DNA from: Phallus indusiatus
Lineage: Eukaryota; Basidiomycota; Agaricomycetes; Phallales; Phallaceae
Assembly (NCBI GenBank): GCA_027605045.1
Contig: JAQFWX010000003.1
Span: forward strand, 124,001 to 188,000
DNA: 64,000 nucleotides
Direction of reading: 5' to 3'
The notes below the pieces were generated by a model. That model searched no databases. It saw only the letters and a program-made list of their open reading frames with translations, and was not told the DNA's origin. Position numbers and translations under genes: made by a program. Numbering within the stretch: the stretch's first letter is position 1; the number at the start of each line of letters is the position of its first letter. Below, one piece after another: positions 25,443-36,623 of this stretch.

Positions 25443-26093
25443 CTGACGCCGAAGTCCTGTGCCGGAAGCAATTTCTGTTCAAACTGGCTGATTGGAAGGA
25501 CAATTTTGTTTCACGGATATTTTGTTCAACAAAGCTGAATTATAATTATAGATCATAGGTCTGAGAGATGCTCAGAAAACTGAAATCCAGGCGCGAGAGA
25601 AATGCGTTGCTTTGTGCGGAGACTCAACACGGGAATTCCCAATTGGGTAAGCCGAGTCACACCGAAACTACAGATCTTGTGCCGAGTCGTACACTTAGTC
25701 GTCTGCGCTTCATCGTGTTGTTCATACTTACTGCTCCAATGTCAAAACTCCAAAAGTAGATCAACCAGCTGGGTGACTCTAGTTTACTACACTGCGTCTA
25801 ATCAGCTCGCGCGTCACACCCAGAAAGCGAGTTTGACAAAGAGCACACTCAACCAGAGTGCTTGACACTCGATTGGACAATTGTATTGTGGATTTACGCG
25901 TATGTCATGCTTTTTGGAATGTATTTCCCCCCTAATGTTAAGAATTTTGCAGACGCAAACAAATCAAGTGGTGTTCAAAGTTCAATCAGCCGTCACCGAG
26001 CTTATCTCGTTATTCTTTACTCTCTAAAGGCTTTACGGAAATTCAATATTCATCGTCCAACCGTCCAAAATTCCAAGGAGCGACTACGGAGTC
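25443..26093 (+). pseudogene. Truncated aspartyl-tRNA synthetase copy
   Basis: This stretch aligns with the promoter, exon 1 and part of exon 6 of the intact gene (29,603-31,019). The copied start at 25,739 reads ATG TCA AAA CTC CAA AAG TAG, so it stops after six codons. The part matching 29,983-30,745 (exons 2-5) is deleted, and the exon 6 match (25,820-26,093) has substitutions and ends abruptly at the duplication junction. The gene is dead. Its left end overlaps the 5' end of the AAT gene on the other strand. Confidence 0.85.
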
Positions 26094-26648
26094 GAAATTG
26101 GTACTCCCTCTGGTTTGAACTCATGGGGAAAGTTCGGGAAACCTTGGACCTTCTCCGAAGAGGTCACGAGACAGGGTCTGACACGAGGTTTGGCTGGCGT
26201 TTTGCAAAACAGCTGCATCACAACAAAATACCATACGGTATACAATTTATGAAGCATTGCGTTATCAACTGTGTCTCGCGCTCTGGATTAATGAGATTGC
26301 CAGCGTTACCGCACATGACTATCCCATATTGGCATTCGACCTTCACATGCAGAATTCGGGTCAGTAACCAGAGTTCCATGTGTGTGTTTATTGATATGAC
26401 TTGGCGCACTGAGCAGGTTCTCGGAGCTTTTTCTTGTGAATACGCTACGTGGTATACTTCTGAAAGTTGCAAAAAGAACCCCGAGTACCCATTTGTATGG
26501 AAGCCAAGAGAGCTGACAAACTTGATTCCTGAACATTCAATATTTGATTTGGCTGGATGATTACCCTGGGGCATCAGCTACATGATTATATCTTTCGCTT
26601 ATCTCTTCCAAGCGCTTACACTAGAGTCCTTGTCCTGCGACCATCACG
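26094..26648. other. Upstream region of permease B, paralogous to 17,168-17,715
   Basis: Begins at the duplication junction. Blocks such as GAGGTCACGAGACAGG, TCACATGCAGAATTCGGGTCA and CATCAGCTACATGA are shared with the upstream region of permease A and are candidates for retained promoter elements; the stretches between them have drifted. A long open frame across the AspRS relic and this region is a by-product. Confidence 0.6.
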
Positions 26649-29104
26649 ATGGGTCGATCCCCAGAGAAAGACAAAGACGACAGAGACGTCGTCTCCTCCA
26701 AAGGAAGTCATGAGATCGATCTCGAGACTTCCTCGGGTCCTGGTCTCAAACGACAGCTGAAAAGTCGACACATTGCCATGATTAGGTATGTATACCATTT
26801 CTCATTGGCTGGCCATGTTCTTATGCTTGAACCATTTTCTTTGAAGTATTGGAGGTTAGTTATCGAATTCTGGTGATATGCAGTACCTGCTTGAGATTAT
26901 GTCTCTTTTGATTTGTGTAGGTGTTATCGGCACCGGTCTATTTTTGGGCACCGCGTAAGTTCTTTAGTTCTTCCGCCATGATGCCATCTTGATTTTACCA
27001 TCTTTGTCCTAAAAGCACTCCTCTGCGAAATGGCGGTCCTGTCGGGCTTCTGTTGGCTTATATGATGTATGTCCCGTCACTTTCGTGCTTCCCTTTCCGC
27101 GTTTTCCTTATTTTGAACCTAGTGTTGGATCTATGTGTTATTCAACCATGATATGTGTCGGAGAAATGATTGCTTACCTTCCCATCTCTGGTGGTTTTAT
27201 TAAACTCGCGGAACGATTTGTCAACCGAAGTTTCTCGTTTGCTATGGGCTGGAATTATTGGTATAATTGGTTCGTGCTTTTCACTCATTGACTCCGCTGT
27301 TTTTCCAAGCTAAAAACACTACGCCAATCTCCTCCTAGGGTTTTGCTTTCGCCAACCGAATTTAGCGCATCTTCTATTCTGATAAACTTCTGGAATAAAT
27401 CTGTCAACAACGCAGTATGGATCACAATATTCTTTGTGGTTGTCGTGATAATTAACTTATTCGGCGCTGGTTGGTATTCTTTCATATGAATTCATATGAG
27501 ACGTCTTTCTTCACATTCATTATCTTATGCATATATTGATAGGTTTATACGGAGAATGCGAATTTTACTTTGCATCTATCAAAGTTCTCACCATCACGGG
27601 TCTCATTATTCTCGGTATTGTTCTCGACTTGGGCGGAGGTCCAGATCACGACCGAATCGGCTTCAGATTTTGGAAAAAACCTGGGCCATTCGTACAAGCA
27701 AATAACGTTCCTGGTGCCACAGGACGTTTCCTCGGATGGTAATATTTCTGCATAATCTTTTCTTGATATTAGTTTCGCTGAAAGAAGTTGTTCTGGTTTT
27801 CTAGGTGGTTAGCTATGACACAGGCGGCATTCTCTTATATTGGGACTGAGGTTGTGGCACTTGCCGCTGGAGAAGCCAGAAACCCTCGTAAGTTCTGTCC
27901 TCGGATATCTTTGTTCTGATATCAATGATCGTACTTCGCGTAAGGAAAAAACCTTCCCAAAGCCATAAAACGAGTCTACATACGCCTATTACTCTTTTAC
28001 ATTGGAGGCACATTTATCATTGGTCTCCTAGTGCCGTCCGACAGTCCAAGCCTGAATCTTCAAGTCGAGGATGCAGCAGCGTCTCCATTCGTCATTGCGT
28101 ATGTTGTAGCTTCTCACTAGTTCAAACCAAGGCTAAAGCTTTTGGGTAGAATCGTAAGATCCGGAATCAAAGGACTACCATCTATAATCAACGCTTGTCT
28201 ACTCACCTCTGCGTGGTCCGCTGCTTCAAGTGGTATATACGTCAGCTCACGAGCACTCTGTCAGCATCTCAACGTTTCCGAGAACGATCATGAAAAACTA
28301 ATATTTTCTTAGATTCTTTGGCTATATCTGGAAATGCTCCTAAAATCATGGCGTACACCACAAAACGGGGCTTGCCTCTTATCTCTGTAGTCGCAAGCGC
28401 AAGTATAGGTCTTCTAGGTAATGATATACGCGTGAGCTCAAGTATTAATTTTGAAAACTTACGTGTACCCTAGCATACATGGGAACCAATGCAGGTGCAG
28501 GTCGCGTTTTCGGTTGGTTTGTCAATATGGTGAGTAGTCTATCCAACCTCAACTCTAAAGAGCCGGAGTGGAACGATAGATTATAGACTGCCATTGCGGG
28601 ACTGATGGGCTGGTTTAGCATCGCGTTCACGTACCTCCGATTCTACGCCGGACTGAAAGCGCAGGGAATTTCTAGAGACAGTCTTCCCTACAAGTCTCCT
28701 TTCCAACCCTATGCTGCATGGTACACGATCATCTCCACATTGACAGTCTGCTTTTTTAGTGGCGCTAGAGTCTTTTTAAAAGGCCGTAAGCTAATTTTTC
28801 AATCTTTTGATGTGAAACAAACTCGATATCTTCGTTGTAGAATGGGCTACAGATACCTTTGTAACTAATTACCTACCTTTCGCTTTATTTCCCGTTCTCT
28901 ACTTTGGAGCTCGATACTTTTTGTATCGACAACCGATGGTCTCACCAGAAGATATGGATTTCTTCAGTGGGTTAGATAAAATCATTGAAGCGACGTGCGT
29001 ATCCTTTGGTTTCCCTTCGTAATTATTCATTTATTGAATTTGTTCTTAGTTACGACGAACCGCCTCCACGAAACTTCATAGAGAGAATTTGGCAATGGAT
29101 TTGA
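26649..29104 (+). CDS. Amino-acid permease B (yeast amino-acid transporter family)
   Basis: Fifteen exons give 530 residues: 26649-26785, 26847-26854, 26921-26954, 27016-27066, 27123-27269, 27339-27469, 27543-27738, 27805-27887, 27945-28098, 28150-28232, 28313-28417, 28474-28529, 28587-28785, 28841-28994 and 29050-29104. The protein closely follows copy A, with the same SIGGVIGTGLFLGTA signature and membrane segments. Differences: the exon-3 intron has the standard GTAAGT donor; exon 10 is three bases longer; and the gene ends ...FIERIWQWI with a TGA because the last donor is lost, so the extra C-terminal residues of A are missing. Both copies are open throughout, so two working transporters are likely; substrate preference cannot be read from sequence. 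Confidence 0.85.
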
Positions 29105-29907
29105 GTTTTGTTCTGTAATAATTTCTCTATCAAAGGTGATAACGAAAAAACGTAGATAGGATGATATACACTATTTTTTCATTAATAGGTTCCCATTTAT
29201 AAGGGGCAAAACAATGTGTATTTAATACCTCTTATTATTCCGTACACTCCCGATTCGTATCGTCTGCGGTTGCTACGGAGGGTCACGAGACTAAAAGCAA
29301 GCAACTAACCAAAATGATGCCTCTCCCTTGTCATATTTAACAAATGAATCACAGATACAGATTTCATAGATGAGATACACCACACGCTAATGAACTTCAT
29401 CGATAGGCTAAAAGCCGGTGTTCAGTCGTGTGGTAATCAGTCTCAAAGATCATCGACACGATGCCGTATATTATAACCAATACAGTATTCTTCGCGTCGA
29501 AAAGGGACCGTTCAACAGCAGCTCGAAGTTCTGCACCGGCCTTTCAAGATCATGGACCATATACCTTGAGTCTTGACCACGTTTTAAGCCAATCTTCGAA
29601 GCTGACGCCGAAGTCCTGTGTCCGGTGCCGGAAGCAGTTTCTCTTCAAACTGGTTAATTGGAAGGTCAATTTTGTTTTATGGATTTTTGAACAATACCGA
29701 ATTATCATTACAGATCACAGGTTTGAGGAGTGCTCAGCAGACCAAAATTCGGGTGCAAGAGAAATACTTTGCGCGGAGACTCAACACGGCAACTCCCATT
29801 TGGGTAAGCCGAGTCATGCCGAGTCACACCGAAAATCATAGATCTTGTGCTTGGATTTCCGAGTCATATCGTGGTCTGCACTTTATCTTATTGTTTATAC
29901 TACCACA
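29105..29907. pseudogene. Fused relic: IPI1 3' end joined to AAT 5' end, plus AspRS promoter
   Basis: 29,355-29,602 matches the last exon and 3' flank of IPI1 (20,640-20,890) with indels. From 29,603 it matches the start of the aspartate aminotransferase gene (25,443 on). The join marks a deletion of the rest of both genes from unit 2. Nothing here is open on the minus strand. The right part, up to the ATG at 29,908, must serve as promoter of the intact AspRS gene. Confidence 0.8.
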
Positions 29908-31992
29908 ATGTCAGAACCTCAAGCAGATCAGCCAGCTGGGTAAATCTCATTCATCACACCGTTCGATTTGTGTCTAATCAGCTGTCAGCGAAACAGGACC
30001 CTCCAAGAGCGAGTTAAAGAAACGTGCGAAAGAGGCAGAGAAAGAAAAGAAGAAAGCAGAGCGATTAGCTAAAGAAGCTGAGGAGCGGAAAGCTCGAGGC
30101 GATGCTGAAGTGGTTCGTATAAGCTTCCGAATGATAACACATGGTAGTCTTACTGATCTTAATAACTTGCACAGGACTTTTCATGTTAGCTTGTTTTCTT
30201 ATATCTTGATCGATCGCGGAATAATGACTTGAACTTTAGCAGAGAAGTATGGAGTATTGCCATTGAACCAATCAAAAGAGAAATCTGGTAGGACAATCTA
30301 TTTCGATATCAGTAGCATTCACGCAGACTTATTGCAGGACGTTCACGGATTTCCATCGCAACTCTATCACCAAACCAGGAGAAAGAGACTGTCTTTTTCC
30401 GTGCACGTGTCAATACTTCACGTGCACAAGGTAGTAAGATGGTCTTTTTGAACCTTCGCCAAAGGACAGAGTCGGTGCAGGCATTGGTCATCGTCACACC
30501 GGAGAAGATTTCAAAGCAAATGGTCAAATGGGTTGGCTCTTTGGCAGACGAGAGTATCGTGTTGGTTGAAGGGACAGTACAAATACCAAAAGAAGAAGTC
30601 AAAAGTGCTACCGTTGGAAATGTAGAAATCTTGGTTAGCCAGGTGAGTCAGATTCCCCACGGTAGTTGGATGCAGCTAAAGGTTTGTGCATAGATTCATG
30701 TAGAGGCTTCACCGCAAATCAGATTACCGTTCTCGGTGGAAGATGCGTCACGTCCGGAGAGCGAGTTTGACAAAGAAGACACTCAATTCACTAGGGTGCT
30801 TCTTGACACTCGATTGGACAACCGTATCGTGGATTTACGCGTACGTCATGCTTTTTTGGAATTTATTTCTCCCCCGATGTTAAGAACTCTGCAGACACAA
30901 ACGAATCAAGCGGTGTTCAAAGTTCAATCAGCCGTCACCGAACTTTTCTCCTCATTCTTACGATCTAAAGGCTTTACGGAAATCCATAGCCCGAAACTCC
31001 AAGGAGCAGCTACGGAGTCAGGCGCTAGCGTTTTCAAGGTTGGGTACTTCAAAGGTTGGTTGCACAACTAAAAAATATCGGATGAAGCTGAAGCAGTCTT
31101 CCTAGGGGATGCATTTTTGGCACAATCACCCCAGCTTCACAAGCAGATGTGCATTGCGGCAGATTTCGAGCGTGTATTCGAAATCGGTCCCGTTTTCCGT
31201 GCTGAAGACTCAAATACACATCGTCACTTGACTGAATTCATTGGGCTGGATCTCGAGATGGCGTTTGAAGAACATTATCACGAGGTTATGGATCTGATTG
31301 ACGGGATGTTGAAAAGCATCTTCAAAGGTCTCACGGAGAATTATTCTAAAGATATCGCCACCATAGGAAAGCAATTTCCTGCCGAGCCATTCAAGTGGAA
31401 GGAAGAAACTCTAAAGTTGACATTCAAAGAGGCGGTTGACTTGCTTGTCGCGGATGGAGTAGAAAGAGAGACCCTCGACGATATCAAGTGAGTCTTGAGA
31501 GGTGATTGCAGTTCCGGATTGTACTGACACGAGTTTCAGTACTACAAACGAGAAGCGTCTTGGTCGAATAATCTTGGAAAAGTATGACACGGATTACTTT
31601 ATTATTGATAAATTTCCGTTGGAGCTGCGTCCCTTCTACACGATGCCCGACCCCGAAGATCCCACTCTCTCAAACTCGTATGACTTCTTCATGCGTGGTG
31701 AAGAGATTCTATCTGGAGCCCAGCGTATTCATGACCCTGACTTGTTGATTCGAAAGATGCAAGAGAAAGGCATTGATCCTGCATCGATGCAAGCTTACGT
31801 GGATGCCTTCAGGCTCGGGTGTCCACCACATGCCGGAGGAGGTATCGGTGAGTTAATATTATTCTTACCTCAAATGTCTTTGTCTGACGATCGATTATAG
31901 GTCTCGAGCGGGTTTTGATGCTTTTCCTCAAGTTGAATAACATTAGAAGAGCATCATTGTTCCCCAGAGACCCGAAGCGTCTATCACCTTGA
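29908..31992 (+). CDS. Aspartyl-tRNA synthetase, cytosolic type
   Basis: Nine exons, 29908-29939, 29989-30112, 30175-30184 (10 nt), 30240-30287, 30338-30642, 30694-31054, 31094-31487, 31540-31847 and 31901-31992, encode 557 residues. The N-terminal Lys/Glu-rich helix ([22 protein letters not shown]) is the RNA-binding extension of fungal cytosolic enzymes. An OB-fold anticodon domain follows, then the class II core with [12 protein letters not shown], motif 2 [22 protein letters not shown] and motif 3 [12 protein letters not shown]. It charges tRNA-Asp with aspartate. This is the only intact copy; the unit-1 copy at 25.4-26.1 kb is dead. Its exon 6 contains the right breakpoint of the segmental duplication at about 31,019. 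Confidence 0.93.
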
Positions 31993-32185
31993 GCAAGTAA
32001 ATACGTATGTATCTCCGAGTGTAATCCTAAAATTACAAATGTTGGTTGTAAAAGTTATCGAAGAATTTTAAAGTAATAGACTTGCAAAACGTATTTTGAG
32101 AGAAATAACATATATTAATTAAACAAACGCTATTTGCAAAAATAAAGAATTCATGATAGACTACTTGTCTTGCGGTAGCTGGTAT

Positions 32186-33583
32186 CTAGTTTTTATTTTC
32201 GGAGGATACACCCAAATCTGCTTCGCCTTCTGGCGCCACTCTAGAAGAGCTGTTATTACCTCCCAGGCTGGCTTTGGGTGCGTGTATATTCGGTGATACA
32301 CTATTCGATCGCGATGGGTTTGATGTAGTTGCCCCGGGGTTTAGACCAGGATTGGCGAGACGTTGGTCCAGCGCTTTTAGTGCTAAAGCTCTGTTTTTAC
32401 AAAGTGTATTAGTTTGTTGTGTTGCTGAACATGCAAATTGGCGACAAACCTTCGTCTCTCCGCTTCGGCGCGTGCACCTCCAGGTACTGAGTACGGTGAT
32501 TCAATATCTGAAAGGGCGCTGGAGTGTGGTTTGACAAGTTTTATGCGAAGACAGAGGTTATATGTGAAATCGGACGCTATAGATATCGGATAGCTGATTT
32601 GACGTTCGAATCAGTGTGCGGGTCAAAGAAATGCCAGGGAGCTATCTTACTGAAGGAATGGGGGGAACCAATGTACGAATGCGAACGTTTCGCTGCGATC
32701 TCCATATTCCACTGGTCCAGTATCGCCGCCCGTGAGTTTGTAGAAACGTAGATAAAACCAAGAAACAAGCCAGCCGAATTGTATAAGGATAAACGGATCT
32801 TGATATCCCATTAAGCACAGAACAGTAGAAAACGTAACGTATGCCATCGGTAGTCGCTTTAAGGAGACAGGTAAAAAGTGAGAATCACCGGCTGGACAAT
32901 CATTTATGTCAAGGAAAATGAAAAGTACCTTCACGCGCACTTTTAGCACTCCAAACAATTGAACCTGATGCTCGGGTATCATTTGTGTAAACGCCACTAA
33001 CACCGCTGTCTGTAAAGCCATCTGCCCATGATATTCTACCCCGTAACTATAAGTACGAAATTAGATGTTTTTAGCACTTTTGCGTCATTTTCAAAAATGA
33101 ACATGAATGACGTATGCGCACATGAGAGTTTCTAGACCCAATACCTCAAATTCAATCCATGAAACAGCAAAAGCGACGATATTTGAAATAATGAGTACGA
33201 TTCCTATGAATTTGAAAGTTTCAACGGTTCCCCAAAGACGTTCGAGATAGCGTAATGTCACAGGAAGAGAAATAAGGGAGAACGCCAGCTAGATTTAATT
33301 GAGTGAGTGAGCGATTTACAAATAAGATCCAACGGAATCAGTTGCATACCTCGATGACACTTTTTTCGACAAAAGAGGATGTAAGAAAAGTCCATGGGTA
33401 TATCCAACTTATTCCAGGGACGAGGGTGAGATACGGGATTTGAGGGTGTCCTAGCCAGTCTCCAGATGCGCGCCACTGTAGCCAATAATACGCTAATGAA
33501 ATAGAAATGAGTAGCGCTGTGAATGTGCGTGTAGCTGGTGGCGTTGAAGTCAAGACTTGAAGAGGAGAGGAGAGAATTGCCAT
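32186..33583 (-). CDS. TMEM115/DUF1751-like rhomboid-fold membrane protein
   Basis: Six exons, complement(32186-32390, 32450-32593, 32651-32856, 32929-33046, 33122-33288, 33350-33583), give 357 residues in frame. The N-terminus has a membrane segment (LLISISLAYYWL) followed by YLTLVPGISWIYPWTFLTSSFVE; further membrane segments and the family strings YLERLWGTVE, EYHGQMALQTAVLVAFTQMIPEHQVQ, LPMAYVTFSTVLCLMGYQDPF and YGDRSETFAFVHWFPPF follow. The C-terminal 80 residues are hydrophilic and disordered (PGGARAEAERRRALALKALDQRL). Relatives of human TMEM115 are Golgi proteins implicated in retrograde traffic and are inactive relatives of rhomboid proteases. No catalytic Ser/His pair is expected and none was sought in detail. 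Confidence 0.85.
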
Positions 33584-33920
33584 GGCTGACAGAGAGCAGC
33601 AGCCTGAGTGTGGTTGTTTAACGTCAACGTCGTGGGACAGAGGCTGGCTGCTTCGGCAAACTTAATTGATGGTGCTGAAGATGAAAAATTTCCGAATCTT
33701 TTTTTTCCGTCTGGCCAAAGAAACGAGTTAGAGCCCTACTTATCTAGAAGAAGTTCGTTAGGAGCTCGAGAGTGCGGCAGTGCCAGTGGTTGGTTTGTCA
33801 CTGTCCCTCACCAGCTTACACGTGATGCGTGCGACCGCCCGGTTTGGCTGTTTGTTGGTCAGTCTCTTCGACAACATTGCCCACATACGATTTCATCACC
33901 ACGGTCTTTACTCCATTTTT
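33584..33920. promoter_or_regulatory. Divergent promoter region, TMEM115-like / hypothetical
   Basis: 337 nt between the starts of two divergent genes. No TATA box stands out. Open stretches inside are short and unconserved. Confidence 0.4.
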
Positions 33921-36100
33921 ATGTTCGATGACAGCCCTAGTAGTAAGCACTCTTGAATCAATTCATAATGTTCCAATATCAAACTTCTTTCGTGGTAGCA
34001 ATCCAATTCAACGTTATCTCTCAAAGATTATTCCTCTCCTTCCGTGCGTTATTTCTTTTTGTTCCAAACTTCAGAAACTATACTGTTATATAGCTTTATT
34101 CTTGCCCTTCAGCACAGTCTTTGTCCTCGCATTGGGCTAATTATCAACTTTGTATACCCCCTGTCAATTCTTTTCTCACTAGCGACAATGACAGCTTTCG
34201 TATATCCTCAAGCGTCTCTTTACCTTCAATTGGCGTGCTAATCAAAAGGGGGCTCTTAGTGGACAATATAGATGATAGCATCGTCTCAGGCAAGTCCGGC
34301 ATTCAAAGATATAAATTGCTCAATTCACGCTGTTTTTTAGACGATACCCCACAGGCTGATACCTTTAAACATACCGAACCTATACCCAAAAGCGAAGACC
34401 CTTCACCAATTCAAAACAGCGCCTTGACGGTAATTCCTGCAAACCTGAATGCGTGTCGCCCTCTTCAGACGAAACCAAAACAACCAAAGCTTGGAATGTC
34501 TCTATCTGCCTCAACTATCTGGACCGACATTCTAGATTTTTCATGTAGTGTGTCCAGCTTTCCTACGTCTTTTCTGTTTGCTTCTTGGGACAACACAGCA
34601 GCACCTGCACCTAAAGCGCGTCTATCTGGTCTGGTCTCTGCACTTCCGAGTAGTCAGGCGCTTGGGAACACTGCTTCTGGTTCAACGTCTAAGCTCGTAC
34701 AATCAGATTTACCTTCCCGGCTATCATTCACTCATTCTACGAATATACCTACTGTGGATACTGTGTCTTCTCATCTTTCTGCTGCAGCTGTTCCTCCTTT
34801 CTCAACAACTGAACTAAAAAACGCGTACTCTTCTACTGCATTGAACATTGTAAAAAAGGCAAAATCAAATCTAAAGCTGATTACATCTCGATCTCTGCGT
34901 AACCTGGCTAAAATAAATCTAAAGGTCAGTCGAACACCTGACACCATAAAGTCCAATAACGCCGAGAGCGAAACAACTCCGCGGAGTCTAATACCACCTC
35001 TTGTTGGTATTACTGCTCAGTCTTCTCGTTTTTCTTCTTGGTTCTCTGCTCCTGGGCCGGACTTGCACGCTTCTTCCGCTAACATTGGATCCGATATCTG
35101 CTATGATTCTGGACCAAATAAACCTATCTTTCCGGACGACTTGACTCAATGTGGAATAACTAGGCATGAATTGCCCGGGCTAGATTCTGCAGGTCAACCC
35201 GGCAATGATAACCGAGAACAAAGAATCGTGAACAGTTCTTCTAATCTGTGTATTTCCGATATTCAAATTCCAGCATACGAAAAGCACCGTTTAAGACAGA
35301 ACGCTCGCACTCTACGAGGTCTTAGACGTGAGCAGATTGCCGCTGCTCAGTCGTACCCAGCTTTGGAAAATGATTTTGAAATGTTCTCGCTTGTTTCTCA
35401 ACTCCCGCGCCTTTTCGCGAACCACGACGACAATGAGAATCTAGCGCGCGACGATAGCAAACTCCCGGATGCGACCGAGGATGACAGCCACGTCCTGAGT
35501 AGGTGTCCGAATAACACGCCGGTAAAGGTGGTTGCGCATCTCGACGAATGCGCTCTTAGTTCGGCAGAAGTCAACATGGAAACCGCTCAATTGCACCCAA
35601 TCACTCTTGCATCTGGAATTACTGATACAGCCTTCTCGGTGAATAACACTATTGAGAAGGACACTGCTTCGTTGGGTATTAGCACAAAAACGAAGAAGCG
35701 CAAAATATGGGAAAGACTTAGACTGAGTTCTCCCGCTTTCAAAAAAGTTTCTAAAGGGACTCGCAGTTGTAAAACCCCCGAGTCGGCTCCGACGGTAAGT
35801 GGTCTTCGTTCATTCACTATTATAATGAGAAATTTAATTCGGTTACACAGACTGTGTGTTGTTTGTTTTTCGTTTCTCTGATTTTTGATGCATGAATAAT
35901 GACAAATGTTTATCTTTCAGGCTGAACGTGAAACGAAGGGTGATATCAAAATGGGCTTGAGGATTCCCCCTTCCGGCGAAGAGCGAACGAAACTTTATTA
36001 TGACGTAGTCATTGAACGAGGTCGTCGACGCTATGAAAGATACCTTTCTAAGGCTAAAAAGTTCGGACCTGTCAGTTCACACAATGAGATGGCTTGTTAA
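33921..36100 (+). CDS. Hypothetical Ser/Thr-rich protein with basic C-terminal motif
   Basis: Three exons, 33921-33942, 34113-35794 and 35921-36100, give 627 residues. The short first exon (MFDDSPS, then TQSLSSHWANYQL) joins in phase through a GTAAGC donor and a CAG acceptor. If that exon is wrong, the first in-frame ATG in exon 2 is at 34,497. The body is disordered and rich in Ser, Thr, Asn and Leu, with a basic patch (KKAKSNLKLITSRSLRNLAKINL) and KTKKRKIWERLRL near residue 540. The best-ordered part is the last exon: MGLRIPPSGEERTKLYYDVV then RGRRRYERYLSKAKKFGP, which looks like a conserved binding segment. No known domain is recognised. Confidence 0.7.
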
Positions 36101-36601
36101 GGAAAGTCTTCTGGTTGGGCGTTTCTCCCACTTCAGTATTAGATCGAAGGCGTCATGATCCGGGGAGTCTAAACTAGTTCAATTTTCGACGCTCTGCTTA
36201 CAATGTATATATGGGGGAGTGTCAGTTTGTCTGTCTGTTGTATGTATACAACGCGGGTCGTATGTATGTACATATTTTTAAATCAAGCCAAACTGTCTAA
36301 GTGACATATTGATGATAATCATTCATATTCAATGTGACACTTTTTGGAAATTTAGATGTTTGATTTTGATGTTGATTTTGATGAAGATATCTCCACTTTC
36401 AAACGATGATTTTCTCATTCGTGTGTAATATGTACAGTATGCCAGTGTTTCGATGTGGTACCTGATGTCAGGTGGAAATCCTTCTCGAGTGAGTCGCAAC
36501 CACATCACCATCTTTGATGAGGCAGGCTCAACTCGTTACGTAAATCCCGTATTGCATGGATCGTACACCCTGTATGGGATAGACTAGGATAGACTTCATA
36601 G

Positions 36602-36623
36602 CTACGGGCATGTGCTCCCGTAG
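36602..36623 (+). other. 7-bp stem hairpin
   Basis: CTACGGG - loop CATGTGCT - CCCGTAG. The stem is a perfect 7 bp. It lies 500 nt past the stop of the upstream gene. Possibly a 3' end or RNA structure, or chance. Confidence 0.35.

Larger units (their letters stand above)
17168..31019. repeat. Tandem segmental duplication: permease / IPI1 / AAT / AspRS
   Basis: Unit 1 runs about 17,168-26,093 and unit 2 about 26,094-31,019. Both begin GAAATTGG upstream of a permease gene, and unit 1 ends inside an aspartyl-tRNA synthetase exon at the bases matching 31,019. Inside, permease A matches permease B exon by exon. The spacer and IPI1 3' end at 20,640-20,890 match 29,355-29,603, and 25,443-25,800 matches 29,603-29,985. 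Unit 2 has lost roughly 4.55 kb (IPI1 body and AAT body), with the join at 29,602/29,603. Unit 1 has lost about 0.77 kb inside its AspRS copy. Coding parts are close and flanks more diverged, so the event is not very recent. Confidence 0.85.

Noticed and set aside
25862..26560. A 232-codon open frame across the duplication junction
   Set aside because: Its left part is out-of-frame AspRS exon 6 and its right part is permease promoter; both halves have other explanations.
32524..32751. Plus-strand 75-codon frame opposite the TMEM115-like gene
   Set aside because: It is antisense to conserved exons and contains no independent support.
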